This document shows, in pieces, positions 8,700-17,408 of a stretch of 64,000 nucleotides of DNA. The position numbers and the translations under genes were made by a program. Source of the DNA: Longispora sp040681875 (GTDB lineage: Bacteria > Actinomycetota > Actinomycetes > Mycobacteriales > Micromonosporaceae); assembly GCF_040681875.1 (NCBI RefSeq), contig NZ_JBFAZP010000008.1:248001-312000 (forward strand), given 5' to 3'. The notes under the pieces are model-generated. The model worked only from the letters and a program-made list of their open reading frames with translations, was not told the origin of the DNA and ran no database searches. Numbering within the stretch: position 1 is the stretch's first letter; each line of letters opens with the position of its first letter.

Positions 8700-9685
8700 C
8701 GCAGGACGAGGCCCCGGCCCGGTTCCGACTCCGCGACGCCGACGTCCCGACCCTGGTCGGCCTGGCCCGCGAGGGCGACCCGCGCGCCGTGGCCCGGCTG
8801 ATCACCCTGGTGGAGAACGCCAGCCCGCTGTCCCGGGAGATCGCCGCCGAACTCGCCCCGCACACCGGCCGCGCGCCGGTGATCGGCATGACCGGCTCGC
8901 CGGGGGTCGGCAAGTCCACGACGACGTCCGCGCTGGTCACGGCCTACCGCCTGGCCGGCAAACGGGTCGGGGTGCTCGCCGTGGACCCGTCGAGCCCGTT
9001 CTCCGGCGGCGCGATCCTCGGCGACCGGGTCCGGATGCAGGACCACGCCACCGACCCCGGGGTGTACATCCGCTCGATGTCCAGCCGGGGCCACCTCGGC
9101 GGGCTGTCGGCGACCACCCCGCAGGCCGTCCGGGTCCTGGAGGGCGCCGGCTGCGACGTGATCATCATCGAGACGGTCGGCGTCGGCCAGGCCGAGGTCG
9201 AGATCGCCTCCCTCGCGGACACCACGCTCGTGCTGCTCGCCCCGGGGATGGGCGACGGGATCCAGGCCGTCAAGGCCGGCATCCTGGAGATCGCCGACAT
9301 CTTCGTGGTCAACAAGGCCGACCGGGACGGCGCGGACAGCACCGCGCGCGACATCCGGGGCATGGTCGCCCTGAGCGCGCCCGGTCCGGGGGCCTGGCGG
9401 CCGGAGCTGGTCAAGACCGTGGCCTCGAAGAACGAGGGCATCGATCTGGTACTCGGCGCGATCGACAACCACCGCGAATGGCTGATCACGCACGGTGAAC
9501 TCGACCGGCGTCGTACCGCCCGCGCATCGGCCGAGATCGAGGCCCTCGCACTATCCACTCTGCGGGCAAAGCTGGGCAACCTGCGCGGTGAGGCCGCATT
9601 GCCCGATCTGGCGGCAAAGGTGGCCACGGGAGGTCTCGATCCGTTCACAGCCGCGGACGCGCTTCTCGCTGGCCTTTCGCAGTAG
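8696..9685 (+). CDS. meaB: Methylmalonyl-CoA mutase-associated GTPase MeaB
   Basis: 329 aa G3E-family P-loop GTPase that gates cofactor loading and protects B12-dependent acyl-CoA mutases. Walker A is GSPGVGKST (residues 67-75). The switch region DVIIIETVGVGQAEVEIA and the base-recognition motif NKAD follow, with the typical C-terminal dimerisation part. The ATG overlaps the stop of the upstream gene. Its likely client in this window is the isobutyryl-CoA-mutase-type protein at 15722-17395; no methylmalonyl-CoA mutase is present here. TAAGCT (9687-9692) just after its stop is a probable -10 for the following ABC operon. Confidence 0.94.
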   Translation: MTQDEAPARFRLRDADVPTLVGLAREGDPRAVARLITLVENASPLSREIAAELAPHTGRAPVIGMTGSPGVGKSTTTSALVTAYRLAGKRVGVLAVDPSSPFSGGAILGDRVRMQDHATDPGVYIRSMSSRGHLGGLSATTPQAVRVLEGAGCDVIIIETVGVGQAEVEIASLADTTLVLLAPGMGDGIQAVKAGILEIADIFVVNKADRDGADSTARDIRGMVALSAPGPGAWRPELVKTVASKNEGIDLVLGAIDNHREWLITHGELDRRRTARASAEIEALALSTLRAKLGNLRGEAALPDLAAKVATGGLDPFTAADALLAGLSQ

Positions 9686-9745
9686 CTAAGCTCCCTGCGC
9701 GGTCCCCTGCGATGTGGCTCGGGCGCGGAATCAGGGGAGGCTACG

Positions 9746-12700
9746 TTGACGGCTTGGACCGTCACGCTGCGTGGGATCAGGTACCGCTGGGGCCGCTCTC
9801 TCGCCGTGCTGCTGTTGGCCACCGTGGCCGTGACCGCCGCGGTCCTGGCCCCGGCGTACGCGCGGGCCGCCCAGCAGTCCGTCCTCCTCGACGGCCTGAC
9901 CAACGCGCCCCCGACCGCCACCGGCCTGCTGGTCGCCGCGGCCACCCCGGCGGACGCGGCGGCGGCCCCGACGACGGGTACCAAGCTCGCGATCGGCAAC
10001 GCGCTGCTGCGGTACCCGACCCTGAAGGCCGCGTTCGGCGTGCCGGTCGCGTCCGTGGAGGCCGAGTCACTGTTCGGTGACCCGTCCGACGCGCTGGCCG
10101 CGCGGCTCGCGTACCGCGACGGGGTCTGCGAGCACCTCGTCGTCACCGGGGCCTGCCCGGCCACCGAGGGCCAGGTACTGGTCAGCGACCGGTCCGCCAA
10201 GGACAACGGCCTGGCGGTCGGCCAGCAGGTCACCCTGCGCGGCAAGCCCGGCAAGGCCCGGACCCTGACCATCACGGGTACCTACACCCCGACGAACGCC
10301 TCCGAGAGCTACTGGGGCCGCACCGCCTACTTCACCGCCGGTGTCCCCGGCCCCGACGGCGCGAGCACCCGGACCGACACCCTGTTCACCTCCGTCGAGG
10401 ACGACGTCCGGGCGCTCGGCACCGACGCGCGGGTCCGGGTCGAGTACCCGCTGAAGGCCACCGCCCTGAACCTCGACAACGTGGCCGGCGCCCGCGAGGA
10501 TCTCAAACTCCTCAGCCGCGCCCTGCCGTCGGCCGGCGGGCTGCAGGTCACCTCCGCGCTGCCCGGCGTCCTCGACGACATCGTGGTGGAGCAGGAGGCG
10601 GTCGCGCGCAACGTACCCGTCGTGGCCATTCCGCTCGTCCTGCTCAGCCTGTTCGTGCTGTTCCTGCTGGTCGCCGCCGTGACCGAGGAACGCTCACCCG
10701 AGCTGGCCCTGGCCAAGCTGCGCGGCTACCCGCTGGCCCGCGCCGGCCGGTTCGGGCTCGCCGAGACCCTGGTCCTGATCGTGCTGGCCGCCCCGCTCGG
10801 GCTCGTCGCCGGCATGCTGCTGGTCCGGGCCGCCGCGTCCCTGGTCCTCGCGCCGGGCACCTCCGTCGACCTGTCGGGCGCCGTGCTGCTCACCGCCCTG
10901 GCCGCCGTCGCGGGGGCCGTGCTCGCCGCCCTCGGGGCCGGCTGGCGCACCCTGGGCCGGCCGGTACTGGCCCTGCTCCGCCGGGTACCCAACCGGGCGA
11001 AGTGGCGGGCGACGATGCTGGAGGTGGCGGCGGCGACGTTGGCGGCGGTGGCCCTGTTCCAGGCCTTCCGGGACCGGTCCTCCGCGCTCGCCCTGGTCGC
11101 CGCGCCCCTGTTGGCCCTGGTCGCGGGCATGGCCGTCGCCCGGCTGCTCACCGGCTACGCCCGCAGCTCGCTCCGCCGCGCCGGCCGCCGGGGCCGGCTC
11201 GCCGCCCTGCTGTCCGCCGCGCAGCTCGCCCGCCGCCCCGCCGGACACCGGATCGTCGTCGTCCTCACCGTCGCCGTCGCGCTGCTCACCTTCGCCGCCA
11301 CCTCCTGGGACGTGGCCGCCGGGGCGCGGGCCGAACGGGCCCGGCAGACCGTCGGCGCCGACCGGGTCTACACCGTCGACGTCGCCCACCCCGACGCGCT
11401 CGTCGCCGCCGTCGCCCGGGCCGACCCGTCGGGCAGTTCGATGGCCGTCGTCCGGGGCCAGGCCCACTACGGCGACGGCTCCGTCGAACTCCTCGCCGTC
11501 GAGTCCGCCAAACTCCCCGCCGTCGCCAACTGGGCCGGCCGGGACCTCCCGGCGCTCGCCGGCAAGCTGCGCCCCGGCGCGGTCGCCCCGGTCGTGGTCA
11601 AGGACCGGATCGACGTCGACGCCGTCATCTACGGGCTGAAGACGGAGAAGGACAGGCCGCTGCGGCTGGTCGCCGTCGTCAGCGCCGCCGGGGAACCGCC
11701 CCGCACCGTGGGCCTCGGCGTGCTCAGCACCGGCCCGCACACCTACGGCGCCCCGCTGCCCGGCTGCGCCACCGGCTGCCGGCTGCTCGGGCTGGGCGTG
11801 TCGCGCACCCCGGGCAGTACCGACGTGTTCACGGTCGACCTCGCGGTCAACGCCGTCCGGGGCGCCGACGGTCCGGTCGACGCCGGCTTCGACGCGGAGG
11901 GCCGGTGGCGCAGGCTCGCCGCCCGCGCCCCGCAGGCCGAGCTGACCGTCCGCGCCGGCCCCGCCCTGGGCCTCAGCGTCCGCAGCGGCGACGCCGGCGA
12001 CGTGATCGCCGAACACGTGTCCGCCCCCGACGTGATCCCGGCCGTGGCCGTCGGGGCCGTGCCCAAGGGCGACGCGTTCTCGTTCCCGGCGCTCACCGAG
12101 AAGCCCCAGCAGTTCGGCGTCGCGGCCCGGGGCGACCTGCTGCCCCGCGCCGGCGACCGGGGGCTGCTGTTCGACCTGGACTACGCGGTGCGCTCCGCCG
12201 AGCGGACCACGAGCCTCGCGGACACCGACACCCTGCGGTACGAGGTCTGGGCCTCCCCGAAGGCCCCCGCCGACCTGGGCGCCCGGCTCACGGCGGCCGG
12301 CGCCCGGGTGGTCGGCACCGAGTCGATCGACGGCACGGTGACCCGGCTCGAACGGCTGGCCCCGGCGCTGTCCCTGCGGCTGTACCTGCTCGCGGGCGCC
12401 GCCGCCGTCCTCCTCGCGGTCGGCGCGGTGCTGCTGACCGCGTACGTCGGCGCGACCACCCGGCTCAACGAACTCGCCGCGCTCCGGCTCGCCGGGGTGC
12501 CCGCGCGCACGCTGCGCCGGGGGGTGCTGCGCGAGTACCGCGCGCTGCTCGGGATCCCGCTGCTCGTCGGCGCGGTGACCGGGATCGGCGGGGCGGCCCT
12601 GATGCTGCCCGGCCTGCAACTCGTCTCGGTCCGCGACCCCGCCGGCCTGGGCACGATGGCCGACGCGTTCGGCGCGGGCTGGCTGCCGGTGGCGCTCGTG

Positions 12701-12793
12701 GCCGTGGTGTGCGGCCTCGGGTTGGCCGTCGCCGTGGTGCTCCGGATGTTCGCGGGCGCGTCCCCGCACCGACTGCGGGAGGGTGAGCGATGA
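9746..12793 (+). CDS. FtsX-like ABC transporter permease
   Basis: 1015 aa membrane protein with the MacB/LolC-type layout: an N-terminal membrane segment (about 15-38), a large extracytoplasmic domain, a first bundle of membrane segments (about 290-410), another set near 430-520, a second extracytoplasmic domain (about 530-850) and a C-terminal FtsX bundle (about 870-1005). Such permeases move lipids, lipoproteins or peptides out of the membrane rather than importing solutes. The start is TTG 9746 with GGGGAGG 5 bases before it. The next gene, an ABC ATPase, overlaps by ATGA, and a second ATPase follows the same way: a single coupled export operon. The substrate is unknown. Confidence 0.88.
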   Translation: MTAWTVTLRGIRYRWGRSLAVLLLATVAVTAAVLAPAYARAAQQSVLLDGLTNAPPTATGLLVAAATPADAAAAPTTGTKLAIGNALLRYPTLKAAFGVPVASVEAESLFGDPSDALAARLAYRDGVCEHLVVTGACPATEGQVLVSDRSAKDNGLAVGQQVTLRGKPGKARTLTITGTYTPTNASESYWGRTAYFTAGVPGPDGASTRTDTLFTSVEDDVRALGTDARVRVEYPLKATALNLDNVAGAREDLKLLSRALPSAGGLQVTSALPGVLDDIVVEQEAVARNVPVVAIPLVLLSLFVLFLLVAAVTEERSPELALAKLRGYPLARAGRFGLAETLVLIVLAAPLGLVAGMLLVRAAASLVLAPGTSVDLSGAVLLTALAAVAGAVLAALGAGWRTLGRPVLALLRRVPNRAKWRATMLEVAAATLAAVALFQAFRDRSSALALVAAPLLALVAGMAVARLLTGYARSSLRRAGRRGRLAALLSAAQLARRPAGHRIVVVLTVAVALLTFAATSWDVAAGARAERARQTVGADRVYTVDVAHPDALVAAVARADPSGSSMAVVRGQAHYGDGSVELLAVESAKLPAVANWAGRDLPALAGKLRPGAVAPVVVKDRIDVDAVIYGLKTEKDRPLRLVAVVSAAGEPPRTVGLGVLSTGPHTYGAPLPGCATGCRLLGLGVSRTPGSTDVFTVDLAVNAVRGADGPVDAGFDAEGRWRRLAARAPQAELTVRAGPALGLSVRSGDAGDVIAEHVSAPDVIPAVAVGAVPKGDAFSFPALTEKPQQFGVAARGDLLPRAGDRGLLFDLDYAVRSAERTTSLADTDTLRYEVWASPKAPADLGARLTAAGARVVGTESIDGTVTRLERLAPALSLRLYLLAGAAAVLLAVGAVLLTAYVGATTRLNELAALRLAGVPARTLRRGVLREYRALLGIPLLVGAVTGIGGAALMLPGLQLVSVRDPAGLGTMADAFGAGWLPVALVAVVCGLGLAVAVVLRMFAGASPHRLREGER

Positions 12794-14157
12794 CCGAGCC
12801 CCGACACGACCAGAACGGTGGGGCCCATGAGTTCCGGGGTTGGTTGGCAGATCCGGAACCGGAGGCGGAGCAGGTGACCGAGCAGTGGGCTCCGGCCGCG
12901 CCCGCCCGGGAGCCCTGGCCGGCCGCCGAGCCCGCCGCCCCGGACCGGGAGCCCTGGCCGCCCGCCGCCGCGCAGGAGACCCCCGCGCCGGTCCGCGAGC
13001 CGTGGCCGCCCGCCGCCGAGCCCCCGGCCCGCGAGCCGTGGCCCGCCGCGCCTCCCGTCGAGCAGTGGACCGCCCCGGCCCGCGAGCCCGACCAGGACCT
13101 GTGGAACCCGGTCCGCCGCCCCGAGGCCCTGCCGCCGCCCGCGGAGGCCACCTGGCCGCGCGAACAGGCTCCGGCCGCCCCCGAGCCCACCTGGCTCCGC
13201 GACCACGCCCCCGCCACCCCGGCTCCCGCCCTGACCGACCTCGACCGCCCCCTGACCCGCCGCGACGTCACCGGCTACACCACCTCGGGCGTGCCCCTGG
13301 TGCGCCGGGTCGCCGGCGCGGCGGTCACCTGCCGGGGCCTGGTGTACATCTACCGCCTGGAGGGCTACGACGTCGTCGCCCTGTCCGGCGTGGACCTCGA
13401 CATCGCCCCGGGCGAGTCCGTGGCCCTCGTCGGCCCGTCGGGCGCCGGCAAGTCGACGCTGCTGTCCCTGCTCGCGGGTCTGATCTCGCCGGCGGCCGGC
13501 CGGCTGGAGGTCGGCCCGCATGACCTGGCCAAGGCCACCGAGGTCGAACTCCAGCGGATGCGGGCCGCCGACATCGGCGTGATCCTGCAGGGCGCGGGCC
13601 GCAACCTGCTGCCGTACCTGACGGCGGAGCAGAACATCCACTTCGCCCAGGGCGGCGCGGCCCGCCGGGACCGCAGCGGCCTGCCCAAGCCGAAGGAGCT
13701 GCTCAGCCTCGTCGGGATGAGCGGCCGGCGCGCCCGGCTCCGGCCGTCGGAGATGACCCCGGGGGAGCGCCAGCGCCTCGCCCTGGCCGTCGGGATCGCC
13801 AACGGCGCGGGCCTGCTGCTCGCCGACGAGCCGACCAGCCAGCTCGACGCCCGGTCCCGGGACGAGATGCTCCGGGCCCTCGACGCGGTCAACCGGGCGG
13901 GTACCACCGTCGTGGTGGTCACCCACGACCCCGAGGTCGGCGCGCAGATGGGCCGCACGGTCACGATCCGCGACGGCCGGGTCGGCGCCGAGGGGCTGCG
14001 CGGCGAGGACTTCGCCGTGATCGGGCGCGACGGTTCGCTCCATTTGCCCCCAGAGGTACTCGAGGTTTATGCACCTGGAACCTTGATGCGGGTTGAGTTG
14101 CAACCGGACGGAACGGTACGACTGAACGCGATGACCCCGCCCCAGGAGGACCAGTGA
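12790..14157 (+). CDS. ABC transporter ATPase with Pro/Ala-rich N-terminal extension
   Basis: 455 aa; the ABC domain occupies only about 178-400. Walker A is GPSGAGKST (215-223), the signature position reads MTPGERQR instead of LSGGQ, and Walker B is LLLADEPT. Residues 1-175 are low-complexity and repeat REPWP four times (about 40, 53, 69 and 81), separated by Ala/Pro spacers. The C-terminal 60 residues form a small extra domain (FAVIGRDGSLHLPPEVLEVY) seen in some LolD/MacB-like ATPases of actinobacteria. It energises the FtsX permease upstream, to which it is coupled by ATGA, and overlaps the next ATPase gene. The extension has no obvious enzymatic role; protein-protein contact or membrane tethering is a guess. 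Confidence 0.9.
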   Translation: MTEPRHDQNGGAHEFRGWLADPEPEAEQVTEQWAPAAPAREPWPAAEPAAPDREPWPPAAAQETPAPVREPWPPAAEPPAREPWPAAPPVEQWTAPAREPDQDLWNPVRRPEALPPPAEATWPREQAPAAPEPTWLRDHAPATPAPALTDLDRPLTRRDVTGYTTSGVPLVRRVAGAAVTCRGLVYIYRLEGYDVVALSGVDLDIAPGESVALVGPSGAGKSTLLSLLAGLISPAAGRLEVGPHDLAKATEVELQRMRAADIGVILQGAGRNLLPYLTAEQNIHFAQGGAARRDRSGLPKPKELLSLVGMSGRRARLRPSEMTPGERQRLALAVGIANGAGLLLADEPTSQLDARSRDEMLRALDAVNRAGTTVVVVTHDPEVGAQMGRTVTIRDGRVGAEGLRGEDFAVIGRDGSLHLPPEVLEVYAPGTLMRVELQPDGTVRLNAMTPPQEDQ

Positions 14158-14804
14158 AGACCCTTGTAGTCGACGGACTGACCGTCAGGTACGACGACCA
14201 CGCCGTGCTGACCGATGTGTCCGTCGTCGCGGCGCCCGGCCAGCTCCTCGCGGTGACCGGCACGTCGGGGGCCGGCAAGACCACCCTGCTGTGGGCGATG
14301 GCGGGGCTGCTGAAGCCCGCTGCCGGCGCGGTCACCGTGGACGGCGCGGCGCTGCGGGACCGCGACCACGCGGTGTCCGAGGGCGTGGTGCTGATGCCGC
14401 AGGACAACGGGCTGGCCGCGATCCTGACGGCCAACGAGAACGTGCAGGTCGCGCTGCTCGCGGGTGGGGTCAGCCCGAACGACGCCGCGCAGCGCACCGC
14501 CGACAGCCTGGAGAAGCTGGGCCTCACCGGCCAGGCCGAGCAGCTGGTCGAGGAGATGTCCGGCGGCCAGCAGCAGCGGGCGTCCATCGCCCGGGGCCTG
14601 GCCATGCACGGCACGATCGTGCTGGCCGACGAGATCACCAGCGAGCTGGACGCGCAGAACCGGCAGCGGGTGATCGAGCTGCTCCAGGCCGAGGCCCGGC
14701 GGGGCGCGGCGGTCGTGTTCGCCACCCACGACCCGGAGGCGGCGGCCGCGTGCGACGCGGAGCTGCACCTGGTCGACGGCCGCGCGGAACTCGTCCGGGG
14801 TTAG
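14154..14804 (+). CDS. ABC transporter ATPase
   Basis: 216 aa, a minimal ABC ATPase domain. Walker A is GTSGAGKTT near residue 40, the Q-loop is MPQDNG, the signature MSGGQQQR is canonical and Walker B is TIVLADE. The frame starts at an ATG overlapping the preceding stop (ATGA). Two ATPases behind one large permease suggest a heterodimeric motor, with this subunit carrying the canonical signature and its partner a degenerate one. That asymmetric arrangement is known in other ABC exporters; its use here is inferred. Confidence 0.9.
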   Translation: MKTLVVDGLTVRYDDHAVLTDVSVVAAPGQLLAVTGTSGAGKTTLLWAMAGLLKPAAGAVTVDGAALRDRDHAVSEGVVLMPQDNGLAAILTANENVQVALLAGGVSPNDAAQRTADSLEKLGLTGQAEQLVEEMSGGQQQRASIARGLAMHGTIVLADEITSELDAQNRQRVIELLQAEARRGAAVVFATHDPEAAAACDAELHLVDGRAELVRG

Positions 14805-14817
14805 AGACGACGGGTAC

Positions 14818-14836
14818 GGGGGCCGCGCCGGCCCCC
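14818..14836. terminator. Hairpin between convergent ABC operon and Asp23 gene
   Basis: GGGGGCCG / CGGCCCCC with a 3-base loop, lying in the 41-bp gap between the two convergent stops. There is no T tract on either side. Confidence 0.5.
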
Positions 14837-14845
14837 GCCTCCCGG

Positions 14846-15529
14846 TCAGTTCTCCTCGTACTCCGGGGTGTGGATGTCGTCCACGAGGATGTTCACCTCG
14901 GACACGGCCACGCCCAGCATCCGCTCGACGGCCTCGATCACGTTGGCCCGCACGGCGTCGCACACGGTCAGCACCACGTGCCCGTACTCGACCACCAGGG
15001 TCAGGCGCACCTCCGCCTGCCCGCCGGTCAGCTCGACGGCCACGCCCCGGGTCGCCGAGGCGTCCGTCGTGCCGAGCCCGATCCGTTCGCGGACCGACTG
15101 GAACATCCGCGACACGTCGCCACCGAGGTCGTGCACGCCCTCGACCTCGCGGGCCGCGATCGCCGCGACCTTCTCGACCACCTCGTCGGCCACCCGGGTC
15201 ACGCCCCTGCTCGCCGGGATCTCGGCGGTACCCCGGCGGTCCGGGGCCCCGCCGGCGCGGCGCTCCGGGGTGGTGTCGGCGGCCGCCCGGCGCTCGGCGC
15301 GCGGTGGGTCGACGCGCTGGGGTTCGGTGCGCTGCTCCGGGATCTGTTCGAGCTGCTGCTGCTCGGCGCGGCGAAAGGCGCTCAGCGAGTGTTGCCCCGT
15401 GGGGGGCTCGACGACCACCGGGGGCACGTAGCCGACGGGGTAGTTGTTGGTGTTCACCGGTGCGTACTCCTCCGGGACCGGGACATAACCACCCAGGCGG
15501 GGGGCCGACGCGTCAGGCTGCTCCGTCAT
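14846..15529 (-). CDS. Asp23/Gls24 family envelope stress protein
   Basis: 227 aa. The C-terminal half (about 110-225) is the Asp23 domain: VADEVVEKVAAIAAREVEGV, then TRGVAVELTGGQAEVRLTLVVEYG and the terminal NILVDDIHTPE. The N-terminal 110 residues are Pro/Arg-rich and probably disordered. Family members in Gram-positive bacteria sit at the membrane and are induced by envelope or alkaline stress; the molecular function is unclear. ATG 15529 is preceded by TAGGCT with a 7-base gap and no Shine-Dalgarno, indicating a leaderless transcript. It diverges from the mutase operon. Confidence 0.88.
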   Translation of the reverse strand: MTEQPDASAPRLGGYVPVPEEYAPVNTNNYPVGYVPPVVVEPPTGQHSLSAFRRAEQQQLEQIPEQRTEPQRVDPPRAERRAAADTTPERRAGGAPDRRGTAEIPASRGVTRVADEVVEKVAAIAAREVEGVHDLGGDVSRMFQSVRERIGLGTTDASATRGVAVELTGGQAEVRLTLVVEYGHVVLTVCDAVRANVIEAVERMLGVAVSEVNILVDDIHTPEYEEN

Positions 15530-15536
15530 AGTTCGC

Positions 15537-15542
15537 AGCCTA
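15537..15542 (-). promoter_or_regulatory. Leaderless promoter -10 (TAGGCT) of the Asp23 gene
   Basis: TAGGCT on the minus strand ends 7 bases before the ATG at 15529. Confidence 0.6.
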
Positions 15543-15560
15543 TGGCCGGTGTCAACCGTC

Positions 15561-15604
15561 GCCGGGGCGCCGGGTGGCGAACCGCCGGGGCGCCGGGTGG
15601 CGAA
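15561..15604. repeat. Two tandem copies of a 21-base unit
   Basis: A 21-base sequence starting GCCGGGGCGCCGGG occurs exactly twice (15561-15581 and 15584-15604), period 23, in the divergent region between the Asp23 gene and the mutase operon. It lies upstream of the mutase promoter; a binding-site duplication or a replication slip are both possible. Confidence 0.7.
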
Positions 15605-15636
15605 TCCCGACTGGCGGACACGGTGAGGCTCCCTAG

Positions 15637-15663
15637 CGATCGTTAAGGTGCCCGGCCTACTAT
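15637..15663 (+). promoter_or_regulatory. Mutase operon promoter with shared CGATCGTTAAGG motif
   Basis: TACTAT (15658-15663) is the likely -10. CGATCGTTAAGG (15637-15648), identical to the motif upstream of ccr, covers the -35 and part of the spacer. A repressor bound there would block polymerase. Confidence 0.5.
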
Positions 15664-15721
15664 TCGGAGCGGGGCGCCACCGCGCCTGTTGTGAGTACAG
15701 ACCCAAACCCAGGGGGATGTC

Positions 15722-17395
15722 GTGGACGCCGAGCAGATCGCCGCAGGCCGGGCCCGGTGGCAGGAGCGGTACGAGAAGTCGAGGGTCCGCGACGCGGACT
15801 TCACCACCTTGTCCGGCGAGACCGTCGAACCGGCCTACGGGCCGCCCGAGGGGGTCGACTACCCCGGGTTCGAGCGGATCGGCTGGCCGGGCGAGTTCCC
15901 GTACACCCGGGGCCTCTACCCGACCGGGTACCGGGGCCGGACGTGGACGATCCGGCAGTTCGCCGGCTTCGGCAACGCCCAGCAGACCAACGAGCGCTAC
16001 CACCTGCTGCTCAACTCGGGCACCGGCGGCCTGTCCGTCGCGTTCGACATGCCGACCCTGATGGGCCGCGACTCCGACGACCCGAAGGCGCTGGGCGAGG
16101 TCGGGCACTGCGGGGTGGCGATCGACTCCGCCGCCGACATGGAGACCCTGTTCCAGGGCATCCCGCTCGGCGACATCACGACCTCGATGACGATCTCGGG
16201 CCCCGCCGTCCCGGTGTTCTGCATGTACCTGGTGGCGGCCGAGCGCCAGGGCGTGGACATCCACGGGCTGGACGGCACGCTGCAGACGGACATCTTCAAG
16301 GAGTACATCGCGCAGAAGGAGTGGCTGTTCCCGCCCCAGCCGCACCTGCGCCTGATCGGCGACCTGATGGAGTACTGCGCGGCGGAGATCCCCAAGTACA
16401 AGCCGCTGTCGGTGTCGGGGTACCACATCCGCGAGGCCGGGGCGACCGCCGCGCAGGAGCTGGCGTACACCCTGGCGGACGGCTTCGGCTACGTCGAGCT
16501 GGGCCTGTCGCGCGGCATGGACATCAACCGGTTCGCCCCGGGCCTGTCGTTCTTCTTCGACGCGCACGTGGACTTCTTCGAGGAGATCGCCAAGTTCCGC
16601 GCGGCCCGGCGGATCTGGGCCCGCTGGCTGCGGGACACCTACGGCGCGACCAGCGAGAAGGCGCTCTGGCTGAAGTTCCACACCCAGACGGCCGGCGTGT
16701 CGCTGACGGCGCAGCAGCCGTACAACAACGTGGTCCGCACCGCCGTCGAGGCCCTGGCGGCCGTCCTGGGCGGCACGAACTCGCTGCACACGAACGCCCT
16801 GGACGAGACCCTGGCGCTGCCGACGGACTCCTCGGCCGAGATCGCGATGCGCACCCAGGCCGTCCTCATGGAGGAGATGGGCCTGACGAACGTGGCCGAC
16901 CCGCTCGGCGGCTCGTGGTACGTGGAGGCGCTCACCGACCAGGTCGAGGCCGAGGCGGAGCGGATCTTCGCGAAGATCCTGGAGATCGGCGGCGACGGCA
17001 CGATCACCACGGGCCTGCTCAAGGGCATCGAGGACGGGTACTTCATGGCGGAGATCGCCGAGAGCGCCTTCGTGTACCAGAAGGCCCTGGAGTCCGGGGA
17101 CAAGCGGATCGTCGGGGTCAACTGCCACACGGAGACGATCAGCCACGAGCTGGAGATCCTCCGCGTCTCGCACGAGGTCGAGGTCGAGCAGAAGAAGCTG
17201 CTGGCCGACCGCAAGGCGGCGCGCGACGACGCCCGGGTCCAGGCGGCGCTGGCCGACCTCGTGGCGGTCGCGCGCACCGACGGGAACATGGTCCCGCCGA
17301 TGCTGGAGGCCTGCCGCGCGGAGGCGACCCTGGGCGAGATCTGTGACGTCCTGCGGGCGGAGTGGGGAGAGTACCGGGAGCCGGCCCGCTTCTGA
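15722..17395 (+). CDS. icmA: Acyl-CoA mutase large subunit, isobutyryl-CoA mutase type
   Basis: 557 aa, the length of Streptomyces IcmA (about 566) and too short to include the B12-binding domain found in methylmalonyl-CoA mutase. It is the substrate-binding TIM-barrel half of a coenzyme-B12 radical mutase that interconverts isobutyryl-CoA and n-butyryl-CoA. Two specificity positions fit this: F80 in TIRQFAGFGN (methylmalonyl-CoA mutases have Tyr) and Q198 in EYIAQKEW (methylmalonyl-CoA mutases have Arg). The small B12-binding subunit IcmB is not in the window. The start is GTG 15722 with AGGGGG upstream. Ccr and MeaB nearby connect it to butyryl/crotonyl/ethylmalonyl-CoA flow. The operon probably continues through the next two genes. 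Confidence 0.88.
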   Translation: MDAEQIAAGRARWQERYEKSRVRDADFTTLSGETVEPAYGPPEGVDYPGFERIGWPGEFPYTRGLYPTGYRGRTWTIRQFAGFGNAQQTNERYHLLLNSGTGGLSVAFDMPTLMGRDSDDPKALGEVGHCGVAIDSAADMETLFQGIPLGDITTSMTISGPAVPVFCMYLVAAERQGVDIHGLDGTLQTDIFKEYIAQKEWLFPPQPHLRLIGDLMEYCAAEIPKYKPLSVSGYHIREAGATAAQELAYTLADGFGYVELGLSRGMDINRFAPGLSFFFDAHVDFFEEIAKFRAARRIWARWLRDTYGATSEKALWLKFHTQTAGVSLTAQQPYNNVVRTAVEALAAVLGGTNSLHTNALDETLALPTDSSAEIAMRTQAVLMEEMGLTNVADPLGGSWYVEALTDQVEAEAERIFAKILEIGGDGTITTGLLKGIEDGYFMAEIAESAFVYQKALESGDKRIVGVNCHTETISHELEILRVSHEVEVEQKKLLADRKAARDDARVQAALADLVAVARTDGNMVPPMLEACRAEATLGEICDVLRAEWGEYREPARF

Positions 17396-17408
17396 CAGAC
17401 TTTCTCCC

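Noticed and set aside
10694..12769. 691-codon minus-strand frame opposite the FtsX permease
   Set aside because: Arg/Gly/Glu-rich shadow frame with no domain.
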